Of a stretch of DNA of 64,000 bases, positions 33,712 to 43,968 are shown piece by piece (positions within the stretch are counted from its first letter, which is position 1; each line of letters begins with the position of its first letter). The translations under genes were made by a program, and so were the position numbers. Below the pieces are notes generated by a model. That model was given only the letters and a program-made list of their open reading frames with translations, searched no databases and was not told the origin of the DNA. Where the stretch lies: assembly GCF_030646165.1 (NCBI RefSeq), contig NZ_JAUTDO010000016.1, forward strand, positions 20,843 through 84,842, written 5' to 3'. This DNA is from Conexibacter sp. CPCC 206217 (lineage in GTDB: Bacteria; Actinomycetota; Thermoleophilia; Solirubrobacterales; Solirubrobacteraceae).

Positions 33712-35697
33712 CTACCAGTGCACGCCTCTCATCAGGTGTGCCAGCGCGACCTGCTCGGTCGAGGCGTGCTCGCCCGGATCGACCGCGCCCTTCGAGGCCG
33801 CCGAGTCGGGGAAGACCTTGTAGGCCATGTGCAGTATCTGGTCGACCGCCTTCGGCGCGAGCGCGTAGGCGACCTCGCCGAACGTCCCCAGCCGCGTGTT
33901 GATCTGCTTCGGCTTGGAGCGGATCGCCTCGCAGATCAGGTCGGCCGCCTCGTCCGGCGAGATCGTCGGGAACGAGTCGTAGATTCTCGTCGGCGCGATC
34001 ATCGCCGTGCGCACGAGCGGCATGTGGATCGTCGTGAAGGAGACGTTGTCGCCGATCGTCTCGGAGCCGACGACGCGCGTGAACGCGTCGAGCGCCGCCT
34101 TCGACGCGACGTAGGCGGAGAAGCGCGGCGGGTTCGTCTGCACGCCGATCGACGAGACGTTGACGATGTGGCCGACTCTGCGCTCGCGCATGTGCGGCAG
34201 CAGCTGGATGATCAGCTTGATCGTGCCGAGGTAGTTGAGCTGGATCGTGCGCTCGAAGTCGTGGAAGCGGTCATACGACAGCGCGATCGAGCGCCGGATC
34301 GAGCGCCCGGCGTTGTTGACGAGCACGTCGACCGCGGGATGGTCGGCGAAGATCCGCTCCGTCAGCTGCTCGATCGCGGCCGTGTCGGAGAGGTCGGCGG
34401 TGTAGACGTACGCCGTCCCGCCGAGCGCCTCGATCTCGTTCTTGGTCTCCTCGAGCTTGTCGGCGCTGCGCGCGACCAGCAGCGGGATCCCGCCCGCGCG
34501 CGCGATCTTCAGCGCCGCCGCGCGGCCGATGCCGCTGGAGGCGCCGGTGATGATCACCGTCTTGCCGTTGACGGCGCCCTCGAACGAGTGGTCTCTGTAG
34601 AGGTCCGGGTCGAGGTTGCGCTCCCAGTAGTCCCACAGCTTCGTCGCGTACGACGACAGCGGCGGCACCTCGATCCCGCTGCCCTCCAGCGCCCGCTCCG
34701 TGTCGCGCGTGTCGAACTGCGCGGTCAGCGCGATGTGGTCGACGATCTCGTCCGGGATCCCGTAGTCGGCGAGGAGGCTTCTGCGCACGCCCTTCGCCGC
34801 CGGCAGCTTCATCAGCATCGAGATCGTGCCCTTCGGCAGCGCCTGCGTCAGACGACGGTCGATCCGGATCGTCAGCTGCGGCGCGTGCGCGGCGCGCGCG
34901 AACTCGTTCATCGCCTCGCCGGAGCGCAGCGGGCGCGGGTCGGCGAGGTGGAACGCCTGGCCGTCGAGGTCGGGCTGGTGGGCGATGTGGTCGATCGCGG
35001 CGGCGACGAAGTCGACCGGCACGATGTTCGTGTAGCCCAGCTCCGGCCCGACGAGCGGGAACCACTGCGGCAGCATGCTGCGCAGCTTCTGGATCGCCTT
35101 GAAGAAGTAGTACGGGCCGTCGACCTTGTCCATCTCGCCGGTCTGCGAGTGACCGACGACGACCGCGGGCCGGTAGACGCGCCAGCCCATTCTCGTCTGC
35201 GTGCGCGCGAGCCGCTCGGACTCGAACTTCGAACGGTGGTACGGGTGGTCGAGCTTCTGCCCCTCGTCGAACATGTCCTCGCGGAAGAGGCCCTTGAATC
35301 TGCCGGCCGCGGCGATCGAGGAGATGTGGTGGAAGGTGCCGGCGTCGAGCGCGTTGGCGAGTGCAATCGCGTGGCGGGTGCCGTCGACGTTGGCGACGCG
35401 GTTGTGCTCCTCGCCCGCGGTCATGTCGTAGATCGCGGCGAGGTGGAAGAAGTGGTCGACCGAGCCGTTCAGCTCGGCGATCCGCTCGTCGGGGAGACCG
35501 AGGTTCGGCAGCGCGAGGTCGCCGATGACCGGTCTCACGCGCTCACCGCCTTCGAGCCGGTCGACCTGCGCGGCCAGCTTGTCGACCGATCCGGCCCGCA
35601 CGAGCACGTAGACGTCGTCGACGCCGTCGCGTTCGAGCAGACGCTCGATCAGATGCCGGCCGATCAGACCGGTACCGCCGGTCACGAAGTAGTTCAT
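33712..35697 (-). CDS. Fatty acyl-CoA reductase, two-domain (extended SDR + classical SDR)
   Basis: This 661-residue fusion joins an N-terminal extended SDR with TGGTGLIG at residues 7-14 and YHRSK catalytic motif, and a C-terminal classical SDR with TGASSGIG and YVASK. The same two-domain order and length are known for bacterial fatty acyl-CoA reductases of the Marinobacter and mycobacterial (AcrA1/FcrA-like) type, which reduce long-chain acyl-CoA through aldehyde to alcohol for wax esters. NADPH dependence is expected. A Shine-Dalgarno GGGAGGAG precedes the ATG. No wax-ester synthase gene is in the window. Alternative: an SDR fusion with other lipid specificity. Confidence 0.87.
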   Translation of the reverse strand: MNYFVTGGTGLIGRHLIERLLERDGVDDVYVLVRAGSVDKLAAQVDRLEGGERVRPVIGDLALPNLGLPDERIAELNGSVDHFFHLAAIYDMTAGEEHNRVANVDGTRHAIALANALDAGTFHHISSIAAAGRFKGLFREDMFDEGQKLDHPYHRSKFESERLARTQTRMGWRVYRPAVVVGHSQTGEMDKVDGPYYFFKAIQKLRSMLPQWFPLVGPELGYTNIVPVDFVAAAIDHIAHQPDLDGQAFHLADPRPLRSGEAMNEFARAAHAPQLTIRIDRRLTQALPKGTISMLMKLPAAKGVRRSLLADYGIPDEIVDHIALTAQFDTRDTERALEGSGIEVPPLSSYATKLWDYWERNLDPDLYRDHSFEGAVNGKTVIITGASSGIGRAAALKIARAGGIPLLVARSADKLEETKNEIEALGGTAYVYTADLSDTAAIEQLTERIFADHPAVDVLVNNAGRSIRRSIALSYDRFHDFERTIQLNYLGTIKLIIQLLPHMRERRVGHIVNVSSIGVQTNPPRFSAYVASKAALDAFTRVVGSETIGDNVSFTTIHMPLVRTAMIAPTRIYDSFPTISPDEAADLICEAIRSKPKQINTRLGTFGEVAYALAPKAVDQILHMAYKVFPDSAASKGAVDPGEHASTEQVALAHLMRGVHW

Positions 35698-35809
35698 CGG
35701 GCTCCTCCCTGGGTCGAGCCAACCCTATACCCGCGACGGGGCCGGAGCAGCGGTAGCCGACTGGAAGGAGGTGGGAGCGTGAAGAGGGGAGGGGGCGGGC
35801 GCGTACGCG

Positions 35810-36106
35810 CTACCAGCCGCCCGTCCACTCTCTGGTGCCCGCGCGGGCCTTGACGGCGGCCTTGCGCGCATCTCTGCGCTTGTCGAGGCGCCACTGCACC
35901 ATGCTGAGCACGAAGATCAGCAACGGGAAGAACGCGATCACGATGAAGCCGGCGTTCGTGACGACTCTGTCGTCGGTCTCGCCGTAGAGGCCCTGGCCCG
36001 AGACGCCGCCGTGGTCTATCGACGCCAGCGCCATCGGCGCCGTCATCAGCAGGACGAAGCTCGTCGCGACGAGCGTGGTGAGCAGGCGTGTGGTCGTGCG
36101 CTTCAT
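35810..36106 (-). CDS. Small membrane protein of unknown function
   Basis: This 98-residue protein has a signal-like hydrophobic segment (LVATSFVLLMTAPMALA) and a second helix (FIVIAFFPLLIFVLSMVQW), then a basic tail with many Arg/Lys residues. It is probably a two-helix inner-membrane protein or an exported protein with one anchor. The start ATG 36106 has TATTGT ten bases upstream. It diverges from the ABC-F gene with a 90-base gap. I do not recognise the family. Confidence 0.75.
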   Translation of the reverse strand: MKRTTTRLLTTLVATSFVLLMTAPMALASIDHGGVSGQGLYGETDDRVVTNAGFIVIAFFPLLIFVLSMVQWRLDKRRDARKAAVKARAGTREWTGGW

Positions 36107-36196
36107 GAGGCCGCGAACAATAACGGACCAGGTCCCGGACGTGCCCCGACGCGGCCTCGCCGCCCGCTTGCCCGCGTCCACCTACCATGAGGGGCG

Positions 36197-38182
<1,986 letters not shown>

Positions 38183-38307
38183 GCACGGTCACGGCGGGGC
38201 GCGTGAACACGCTTCAGGCCGCGTCGATGCGCCTGGTTCACCGGGCGGTCACGACTTCATCACACGCGTAACACACGTTCACGATCGGGCGCCCTTACCG
38301 TCGCGCC

Positions 38308-39270
38308 ATGAGCGACGTCACGATCGACCGCCCGCGTACGCCAGCGCGTCTCGCGAGCCCCTCGGGCCAGCGCCCGCTCGGTGGTCGGCTCGGTCTCGAC
38401 GTCCCGCGTGAGACGTGGCCGACCGCTCCCGAGCTGAAGCGCCTGGAGGCCTGCGGCTACAGCTGGACGCAGCTGCACGCGCCGCCGGTCGAGATGCTCG
38501 CGGACGCGCTCACCGCCCGCAGGTACGCGGACTGCCTGCGCGCGGTGCTCGCACCGACCGGGCTGCGCGTCGTGCTGCACGCGCCGGACGCGCTGCAGCT
38601 CGGCAGCACGCTGCACGACCGCGCGTTCGCGGGGCTGCTCGACTGCGCCGTCGCGATCGGCGCGGAGATCGTCGTGTACCACCCGGCGCCGGCTGGCTCC
38701 GCGGCCTCCGCCGCCGACTCGCCCGCGGCCGACCTCGCTGGCACGGCCGACGACCCCGCCTGGCTCGCCGAAGAGGCCGCCCTGCGCCGCTTCGCCGCGC
38801 TGGCCGAGCGCACCGGCATGCTGCTGGCGGTCGAGAACCTCGCGCCGGCCTACCCGGTGCCGTCCGCTCGGCGCGAGCCCGGCCACGCGCCGCTGCACGT
38901 CCGCGATCTGGTGCGCCGCGTCGACTCGCCGGCCGTGGGGATGGCGTTCGACCTCGGTCACGCGCACGTGACCGCTCAGCTCGACGGACTCGCGCTCGTC
39001 GACGTGCTGGCGTCCGCGATCGACGAGGTCGTGCTGTTCCACGTGCACGACAACCTCGGCGCCGGTCGCGGCGCCGACACGCCGCCAGGGATCCCGCCGC
39101 TGCGGCTGGACCTGCACATGCCGCCGGGTCGAGGCACGCTGCCGTGGCGCGTGCTCGCGCCGCTGCTGCGCGCGCACACCGCGCCGCTGCTGATGGAGAT
39201 CGCGCCCGGGCATCGCCCCGAGCCGCTGCGGCTGGCAACCGTCAGCGCCGAGTTGCTGACGCGCAGTTGA
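38308..39270 (+). CDS. Xylose-isomerase-like TIM-barrel protein
   Basis: This 320-residue protein matches the AP_endonuclease 2/sugar phosphate isomerase superfamily: conserved metal-site elements VVYHPAP, the glutamate in LLAVENLAP, DLGHAHVT and FHVHDN, and a terminal glutamate in LLMEIAPG. These would bind one or two divalent metals in a TIM barrel. Activity could be isomerisation or epimerisation of a sugar, or endonuclease IV-like repair; the sequence is closer to the sugar type. The start has TACCGT six bases upstream. phoU follows after 16 bases, so the two may be cotranscribed. Confidence 0.82.
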   Translation: MSDVTIDRPRTPARLASPSGQRPLGGRLGLDVPRETWPTAPELKRLEACGYSWTQLHAPPVEMLADALTARRYADCLRAVLAPTGLRVVLHAPDALQLGSTLHDRAFAGLLDCAVAIGAEIVVYHPAPAGSAASAADSPAADLAGTADDPAWLAEEAALRRFAALAERTGMLLAVENLAPAYPVPSARREPGHAPLHVRDLVRRVDSPAVGMAFDLGHAHVTAQLDGLALVDVLASAIDEVVLFHVHDNLGAGRGADTPPGIPPLRLDLHMPPGRGTLPWRVLAPLLRAHTAPLLMEIAPGHRPEPLRLATVSAELLTRS

Positions 39271-39286
39271 GCGCGGGAATAGGAAC

Positions 39287-39985
39287 ATGACCATGCACAT
39301 GGTTCAGATGCGCCAGGAGTACCGCGACCAGCTCGCGCAGATCGAGCATCAGACGCTCGAAGGGCTCGACATGGTCGTCGAGGCGCTGGATCGCGCGCTG
39401 GAGGCGCTGATGGAGCGCGACGTCGAGCTCGCGAGCGTGGTCGTCGCCGACGACGACCGCATCGACGGGCGCTATCTGGAGACGCACCAGGCGATCCTGT
39501 CGCTGCTGGCGCTCCAGGCGCCGGTCGCCGGCGACCTGCGCGTCGTCGCCGCGCTGCTGCACGTGATCCGCCACATCGAGCGGATGGGCGACCAGTGCGT
39601 GACGATCGCGAAGCTCGTCCCGCTCGACGGACGCGAGCCGGAGACCGATCGCCAGCTGCTGAGCCACATCGCGAGGATGGGTGCGCATGTGCGCGCGCAG
39701 ACGCTGCAGTGCAAGCGTGCGTTCTCCGCGCGCGAGGTGCCGCTGGCGGAGGAGCTGGTGCTGCTCGACCGCGACGTCAACGCGCTCAACCGTGAGATCT
39801 TCACCCGCGCCGTCGCGATCGGCGACGACCCGGACCTGCGCGAGTGGGCGATGCACATGACGCTCGTGGCGCGCTGCCTCGAGCGGATCGGCGACAACGC
39901 GGTCGACATCGGCGAGCAGACCGCCTTCGTCGTGACGGGCCTGTTCCGCGAGTTCTCCGACGCGTCGCACGTCCGGCTCGACTGA
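39287..39985 (+). CDS. phoU: Phosphate transport regulator PhoU
   Basis: This 232-residue all-helical protein has two PhoU repeats, each with the metal-binding helix motif: HIERMGDQCVTIAKL and CLERIGDNAVDIGEQ. PhoU modulates the phosphate sensor kinase and transporter. No pst genes are in the window. The ATG follows AGGA by six bases. An OmpR-type response regulator begins 173 bases downstream, which fits a phosphate-linked role for the pair. Confidence 0.93.
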   Translation: MTMHMVQMRQEYRDQLAQIEHQTLEGLDMVVEALDRALEALMERDVELASVVVADDDRIDGRYLETHQAILSLLALQAPVAGDLRVVAALLHVIRHIERMGDQCVTIAKLVPLDGREPETDRQLLSHIARMGAHVRAQTLQCKRAFSAREVPLAEELVLLDRDVNALNREIFTRAVAIGDDPDLREWAMHMTLVARCLERIGDNAVDIGEQTAFVVTGLFREFSDASHVRLD

Positions 39986-39993
39986 CCGACCTG

Positions 39994-40079
39994 CGTTCCG
40001 CGTTCCGGTTCGCCGGGCGCGCGCGAACTGCGTTCCGGGGTTCAGGGTCGCTTCTGACGGGTCGTTCCGGATTCTTGGC
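39994..40079 (+). repeat. Array of CGTTCCG/GTTC repeats upstream of response regulator
   Basis: CGTTCCG occurs four times (39994, 40001, 40031, 40073) and a tandem GTTCCGGG-GTTCAGGG lies at 40032-40047. Direct GTTC-type repeats resemble actinobacterial phosphate-regulator (PHO box) sites. The array lies between phoU and the regulator gene, 64 bases upstream of its -10. The remaining intergenic sequence to 40158 holds the TAGAAT promoter. Confidence 0.45.
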
Positions 40080-40158
40080 CCGTGGATGTGAACGGGTTGT
40101 TACCGCGCCAGGACCGGTACCTCCCACGTCGCCCCCGGGGGCTAGAATCCCAGCCACC

Positions 40159-41013
40159 ATGAACACGGCTTACACCGCGGGTGTGACTTCCCCCCAAGAT
40201 GAGTCACACGCCCCGGGGTCGCGGACGGCCCCCCTTCGCCTCGCCATCATCGACGGCGACAGTGGTTTCCTTCAGGTGGTCGAGAAGCGCGTGCGAGCGC
40301 GTGGTTGGCAGCAGCGGATCCTGACCGGCGCGGTGCCGGTGGACGAGCTGGTGTCGATGCGTCTCGGCGCGCTCGTGATCGACCTCGCGGTGCTCGGGGC
40401 GCCCGGCTGGGCGTATCTCGAACAGGTCTGCGCGGCGCTGCCGGCGCTGCCGGTGATCGTCTGCACCGGACCATCGACCGTCGCCCAGCGCGTGCGCGCG
40501 CTGCGGATCGGCGCCGACGACTGGCTCGGCAAGCCGTGTCACCCGGAGGAGCTCGTCGCCCGCATCGAGGCGATCGTGCGCCGTGGCCGTCTGGCCTCGC
40601 CGCCGGTCGAGCGCCCGGTGGTGGAGGCCGGCGAGATCTCGATCCGCCCGGATCAGTTCCAGGCCTTCGTCGGCTCGCGCAGCCTCGACCTCACGCGGCG
40701 CGAGTTCGAGTTGATCCGCCTGCTCGCCGGCAACGCCGGCCAGGTGCTCGAGCGCGAGGCGATCTACCAGCGCGTGTGGGGCTACGCGATGGCCCACGGC
40801 GACCGCTCGGTCGACGTGTTCGTGCGCAAGCTGCGTCAGAAGCTGGAGCGCGCCTCACCGCAGTGGCGCTACATCCACACGCACTTCGGCGTCGGCTACC
40901 GCTTCGCTCCCGAGGCCGCCGACGGCGCGCCGTCGGAGGACGAGAGCGCGGTCGCTCCGATCGCCCGCGAGCAGGCGCTCGCCGGCGACAACAGCTTCGC
41001 CTCGATCGGCTGA
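40159..41013 (+). CDS. OmpR/PhoB-type response regulator
   Basis: This 284-residue regulator has a receiver domain (~27-135) and a winged-helix output domain (~155-255). In the receiver, the acidic pair is IDGD, the phosphoacceptor aspartate is in ALVIDLAV, and the lysine is in LGKPCHPEEL. The output domain has LTRREFELIRLLAGNAGQVLEREAIYQRVWG and VRKLRQKLE, the OmpR pattern. There is a ~25-residue N-terminal extension and a ~30-residue disordered C-terminal tail. No histidine kinase is adjacent. Position beside phoU suggests a phosphate-response role. TAGAAT lies ten bases before the ATG. Confidence 0.88.
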   Translation: MNTAYTAGVTSPQDESHAPGSRTAPLRLAIIDGDSGFLQVVEKRVRARGWQQRILTGAVPVDELVSMRLGALVIDLAVLGAPGWAYLEQVCAALPALPVIVCTGPSTVAQRVRALRIGADDWLGKPCHPEELVARIEAIVRRGRLASPPVERPVVEAGEISIRPDQFQAFVGSRSLDLTRREFELIRLLAGNAGQVLEREAIYQRVWGYAMAHGDRSVDVFVRKLRQKLERASPQWRYIHTHFGVGYRFAPEAADGAPSEDESAVAPIAREQALAGDNSFASIG

Positions 41014-41068
41014 CGCACTCCCTTGCGCGGCGTGCGCGGGCTCGTCCCGCAGCGCGCCGCCGGACGTT

Positions 41069-41091
41069 CGCGCCGGGTTGTCCCCGGCGCG
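41069..41091 (+). terminator. Hairpin after response regulator gene
   Basis: CGCGCCGGG and CCCGGCGCG form a perfect nine-base-pair stem with a five-base loop (TTGTC), 55 bases after the stop. No clear T-run follows. Confidence 0.5.
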
Positions 41092-41119
41092 ACCGCGAGT
41101 GTGCTGCAATAGGTCGTAG

Positions 41120-41473
41120 ATGACCCAGACCGTCCGCAACGTCGTGATCATCCTGGTGCTGGGCGCCGCCGTTATGCTGGTGCCCGGCGGCGGCCGCGCG
41201 AGCGACGCGATCCTGCAGACGCTCGTGATCGTGATGCTGGCCGCGCTGGCGTATCTGGCGATCAGGCTGTACCGCGAGCGGCGCGTCGAGCTCTACGGCC
41301 TCGGCGATCGCAACCGCGCGATCCTCTACGGATCGGTCGCGCTGGCGACGTTCCTGCTGGTCGCGGCGGACCGCATGTGGGACACCGGCGCGGGCGTGAT
41401 CGCCTGGTTCGTGCTCGTCTGCGTGCCGATCTACGGCGTTTACTACGTCTTCCGTGCCGCGCGCGAATACTGA
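41120..41473 (+). CDS. Small four-helix membrane protein of unknown function
   Basis: This 117-residue protein has about four hydrophobic segments (NVVIILVLGAAVMLV, ILQTLVIVMLAALAYLAI, AILYGSVALATFLLVAA, VIAWFVLVCVPIYGVYYVF) and a cytoplasmic basic loop. I do not recognise the family. The C-terminal 20 bases overlap the start of the following AraC-type gene in another frame, suggesting coupling. Confidence 0.75.
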   Translation: MTQTVRNVVIILVLGAAVMLVPGGGRASDAILQTLVIVMLAALAYLAIRLYRERRVELYGLGDRNRAILYGSVALATFLLVAADRMWDTGAGVIAWFVLVCVPIYGVYYVFRAAREY

Positions 41474-42290
41474 CGCGCCCGTCCCGCCGACCGCTCGCTC
41501 CGACTATCGCGAGGCGCCACCGCGCGCCGAGCTGCACGACCTGATCGCCTGCCGCTGGCAGCAGCAGATCCGCGCAGACCACACGCAGCGCGTCGTCCCA
41601 GACGGCTGCATCGACCTGATCTGGCTGGCCGGCCGGCAGCTGATCGTCGCCGGCCCGGCGACCGGCGCGGTGCTGGCGCCGTTGCCCGCCGGCACGGTGA
41701 CGCTCGGCGTCCGCTTCGCGCCGGGCGCGGGCGCCGCGCTCGCCGGGATCCCCCTGAGCGAGCTGCGCGACCGCAACGTCGCGCTGAGCGAGCTGTGGGG
41801 AGCCGACGCCGCCGAGCGCCTCGCGGATCGGCTGGCGGAGATGGGGGAGATGGGAGCGCTGGGTGCGGTCGACGCGCAGCTCGACCTGCTCGAACAGGCG
41901 GTGCTGGCGCGGCGCGCTGAGGCCGCGTCCGCCGATCGACTCGTGGTGGCGGCGGCGGCGATCGCGCACGAGCGGACGCGCGTGGGTGAGCTGAGCGATG
42001 CGCTCGGCGTCAGCGAGCGGCAGTTGCTGCGGCGGTTCAGAGCGGCTGTCGGCTACGGACCGAAGACGCTCGCGCGCGTGCTGCGGTTCCAGCGGTTCCT
42101 GACGGCGGCATGGGCCGAGCCGGAGCCGATGCGAAGCGAGCACAGCGATCGGCGAACAGACGGCGACGCCGGCACCCTCGGCTTGGCACGCATCGCCCTC
42201 GACGTCGGCTACGCCGACCAGGCGCACCTCTCGCGCGAATGCCGGCGTCTGGCGGGCGTCTCGCCGCGCCGCCTGCTGGCCGGCGGTTGA
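41454..42290 (+). CDS. AraC family transcriptional regulator
   Basis: This 278-residue regulator has an N-terminal ~150-residue sensing domain with PDGCIDLIW, typical of a DUF6597/AraC subgroup, and a C-terminal AraC DNA-binding region: VGELSDALGVSERQLLRRFRAAVGYGPKTLARVLRFQR and ALDVGYADQAHLSREC. The segment between the two helix-turn-helix motifs carries an insert (WAEPEPMRSEHSDRRTDGDAG) not usual in the family. The GTG start at 41454 lies inside the end of the preceding gene. Ligand and targets unknown. Confidence 0.85.
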   Translation: MPRANTDAPVPPTARSDYREAPPRAELHDLIACRWQQQIRADHTQRVVPDGCIDLIWLAGRQLIVAGPATGAVLAPLPAGTVTLGVRFAPGAGAALAGIPLSELRDRNVALSELWGADAAERLADRLAEMGEMGALGAVDAQLDLLEQAVLARRAEAASADRLVVAAAAIAHERTRVGELSDALGVSERQLLRRFRAAVGYGPKTLARVLRFQRFLTAAWAEPEPMRSEHSDRRTDGDAGTLGLARIALDVGYADQAHLSRECRRLAGVSPRRLLAGG

Positions 42291-42488
42291 CCCGCGCCCG
42301 CGCAGGACCGCAGGGCTACCACCGCTCTACGACAGTGGCCCTGCGGTCCCCCGCGGGCGCGATCTCGCGCAGCTTCGCATCGAACGCGCGCGCCGCTCGC
42401 GCGAGTGGCGACGATGCGCGCGCATCTGCGCAGAATCGTCACACTCGCGTCTAGATCCTCCACAGGGGTGGCTGGGACGGTGATCGGC

Positions 42489-42830
42489 ATGTCACCTCTC
42501 CGCTCCGACGATGGCCAGGCGACGGTCGAACTGGTCGCGCTGCTGCCCTGCGTCGGGCTCGTGATCGCACTGCTGTGGCAGGTCGCGCTCGCGGGCTCGG
42601 CGGTCTGGTTCTCCGGCGGCGCCGCGCGCGCCGCAGCCCGGGCCGACGCCGTCGGCGGCGACGCGCTGCGCGCTGCCCGCGGCGTCCTGCCGGGAAAGCT
42701 GGAACACGACCTGCGCATCCGCCGCGAAAGAGACGGCGGCATCGCCCTGATCGTGCAGATCCCCTTCGTGCTCGGCGACGGCCAGCTCACGGCGATCACC
42801 ACCCGCGCCCGGTTCGAGGACCAGAGATGA
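42489..42830 (+). CDS. TadE-like pilus-assembly protein 1
   Basis: This 113-residue protein starts DDGQATVELVALLPCVGLVIALLWQVAL, the N-terminal signature of TadE proteins (small residue, E at +5, long helix; split here as DDGQATVEL and ALLPCVGLVIALLW). A short C-terminal beta-rich domain follows. TadE-like minor pilins support Tad/Flp fimbriae. It is the first gene of a four- to five-gene operon. The ATG is chosen at the TadE start; TAGATC (42452-42457) could be a -10 element, about 30 bases upstream. A GTG at 42480 is possible. Confidence 0.78.
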   Translation: MSPLRSDDGQATVELVALLPCVGLVIALLWQVALAGSAVWFSGGAARAAARADAVGGDALRAARGVLPGKLEHDLRIRRERDGGIALIVQIPFVLGDGQLTAITTRARFEDQR

Positions 42831-43201
42831 CCGCCCGATTCGGTTGGCGCGGCGTTCTGGGCGCGCAGCGCGCCGGTGAACGCGGGCAGGCAGCCGTCGA
42901 GTTCGTCGCGCTGATGCCGCTGTTCGGCGTCGTCGCGCTCGCGATGCTGCAGGCGCTCGCTGCTGGTGCCGCGGCCGAGCTGGCCGACCATGCCGCGCAG
43001 AGCGGCGCTGTCGCGATTGCGCAGGGCCGCGACGGCGCTGCAGCCGCACGCGCTGCGGTGCCCGGTTGGGCGCGCGGACGGATCGACGTGTCGGTGCACG
43101 GCACGAAGGTCCGCGTCCGCCTCGACCCGCCGTCGTTGCTGCCTGGCCTCGGCGAGCGCTTGCGGGCAGCGGCGACCGCTGACGCGGGGCCTGCGTCATG
43201 A
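42827..43201 (+). CDS. TadE-like pilus-assembly protein 2
   Basis: This 124-residue protein has ERGQAAVEFVALMPLFGVVALAML near the N-terminus, again the TadE helix with E at +5, and a small C-terminal domain (WARGRIDVSVHGTKVRVRLDPPSLLPGLG). The two TadE-like neighbours resemble each other in layout, indicating an ancient duplication. The ATGA overlap with the previous gene and with the next keep the operon tightly coupled. Confidence 0.8.
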   Translation: MTARFGWRGVLGAQRAGERGQAAVEFVALMPLFGVVALAMLQALAAGAAAELADHAAQSGAVAIAQGRDGAAAARAAVPGWARGRIDVSVHGTKVRVRLDPPSLLPGLGERLRAAATADAGPAS

Positions 43202-43968
43202 GCGCTGCGAGCGACGGCGCCGGCGCGCGCCTCGGCAACGCTTCAGGGCACGGCTTCGTCACCACGAGCGGCGCGGTCAGCGGCTTCGGTGGTCTGTTCG
43301 GCGATGCCGTTTCGGCGACTCGCACGGTGCGGCGATCGGGCGCGCTCCCGAATGTCGCCGTGCTCTGCACGACCCCGCGCGGCGCCGCAGTCACTGCCGC
43401 GATCGCGTTGGCGCTGGCACGTGCGTGCGGCCGTCCGTTTGCGCTCGCCGCCGCTGTCGGCGTCGGCGTCGCGCCGGCCGGTGCTGGTTCGCTGGTGCCG
43501 TCGGCAGCGCGAGCGGCGGCGCAGTTGCGCCGTGGCGGGCACCAGGCACAGGCGCGCGGGCGCCTGGTGTGGCTTGCCGATCGGCGAGTGCAGCCCACCA
43601 GCACCGAGGCCGGGCGGTCGCAGCTGGCGGTCGGCCCGGCCGACGCCGCGGCGGCCCTCAGCGCGGACCTGACACGCGCGGCGGCCGCCGTGGCGGCGCC
43701 CTGCGCGCTCGCGATCCCGTTCGCACGCTCGCAGGCGCTCGATCGCGTGCTCGGCTGGCACGACACCGTCGTTGTCGTGCGGGCGCCCGATGCATCTGCG
43801 GCGCTGCTCCAGTTGGTGTTGACCAGCGTCGCGGCGCTCGACCGGCCGGTGGTCGCCGTGCAGGCGCCCGGACGGTTCGAAGCGGGCGTGGCGATGGCGG
43901 GCCTGCACGCACCGGCGTTCGCTCGCCGGGCGGTCGCGCAGCTAGGGATCGGGAAGGCGCCGTGGTGA
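43198..43968 (+). CDS. Hypothetical protein in Tad-like operon, possibly degenerate CpaE/MinD-like
   Basis: This 256-residue Ala-rich protein is not recognised. A central alpha/beta region (PNVAVLCTTPRGAAVTAAIALALARACG, then DTVVVVRAPDASAALLQLVL, then RPVVAVQAP) has the strand-loop-helix spacing of MinD/CpaE-type ATPases, but no Walker A lysine is present. CpaE/Ssd-like proteins are encoded with Tad genes in mycobacteria, so a degenerate relative is plausible, not shown. The first ~50 residues are Gly/Ser-rich. Start and stop overlap neighbours as ATGA and GTGA. Confidence 0.65.
   Translation: MSAASDGAGARLGNASGHGFVTTSGAVSGFGGLFGDAVSATRTVRRSGALPNVAVLCTTPRGAAVTAAIALALARACGRPFALAAAVGVGVAPAGAGSLVPSAARAAAQLRRGGHQAQARGRLVWLADRRVQPTSTEAGRSQLAVGPADAAAALSADLTRAAAAVAAPCALAIPFARSQALDRVLGWHDTVVVVRAPDASAALLQLVLTSVAALDRPVVAVQAPGRFEAGVAMAGLHAPAFARRAVAQLGIGKAPW

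Noticed and set aside
43330..43480. Walker A in the unknown Tad-operon protein
   Set aside because: TTPRGAAVT lacks the lysine and spacing of a P-loop, so ATPase activity cannot be claimed.
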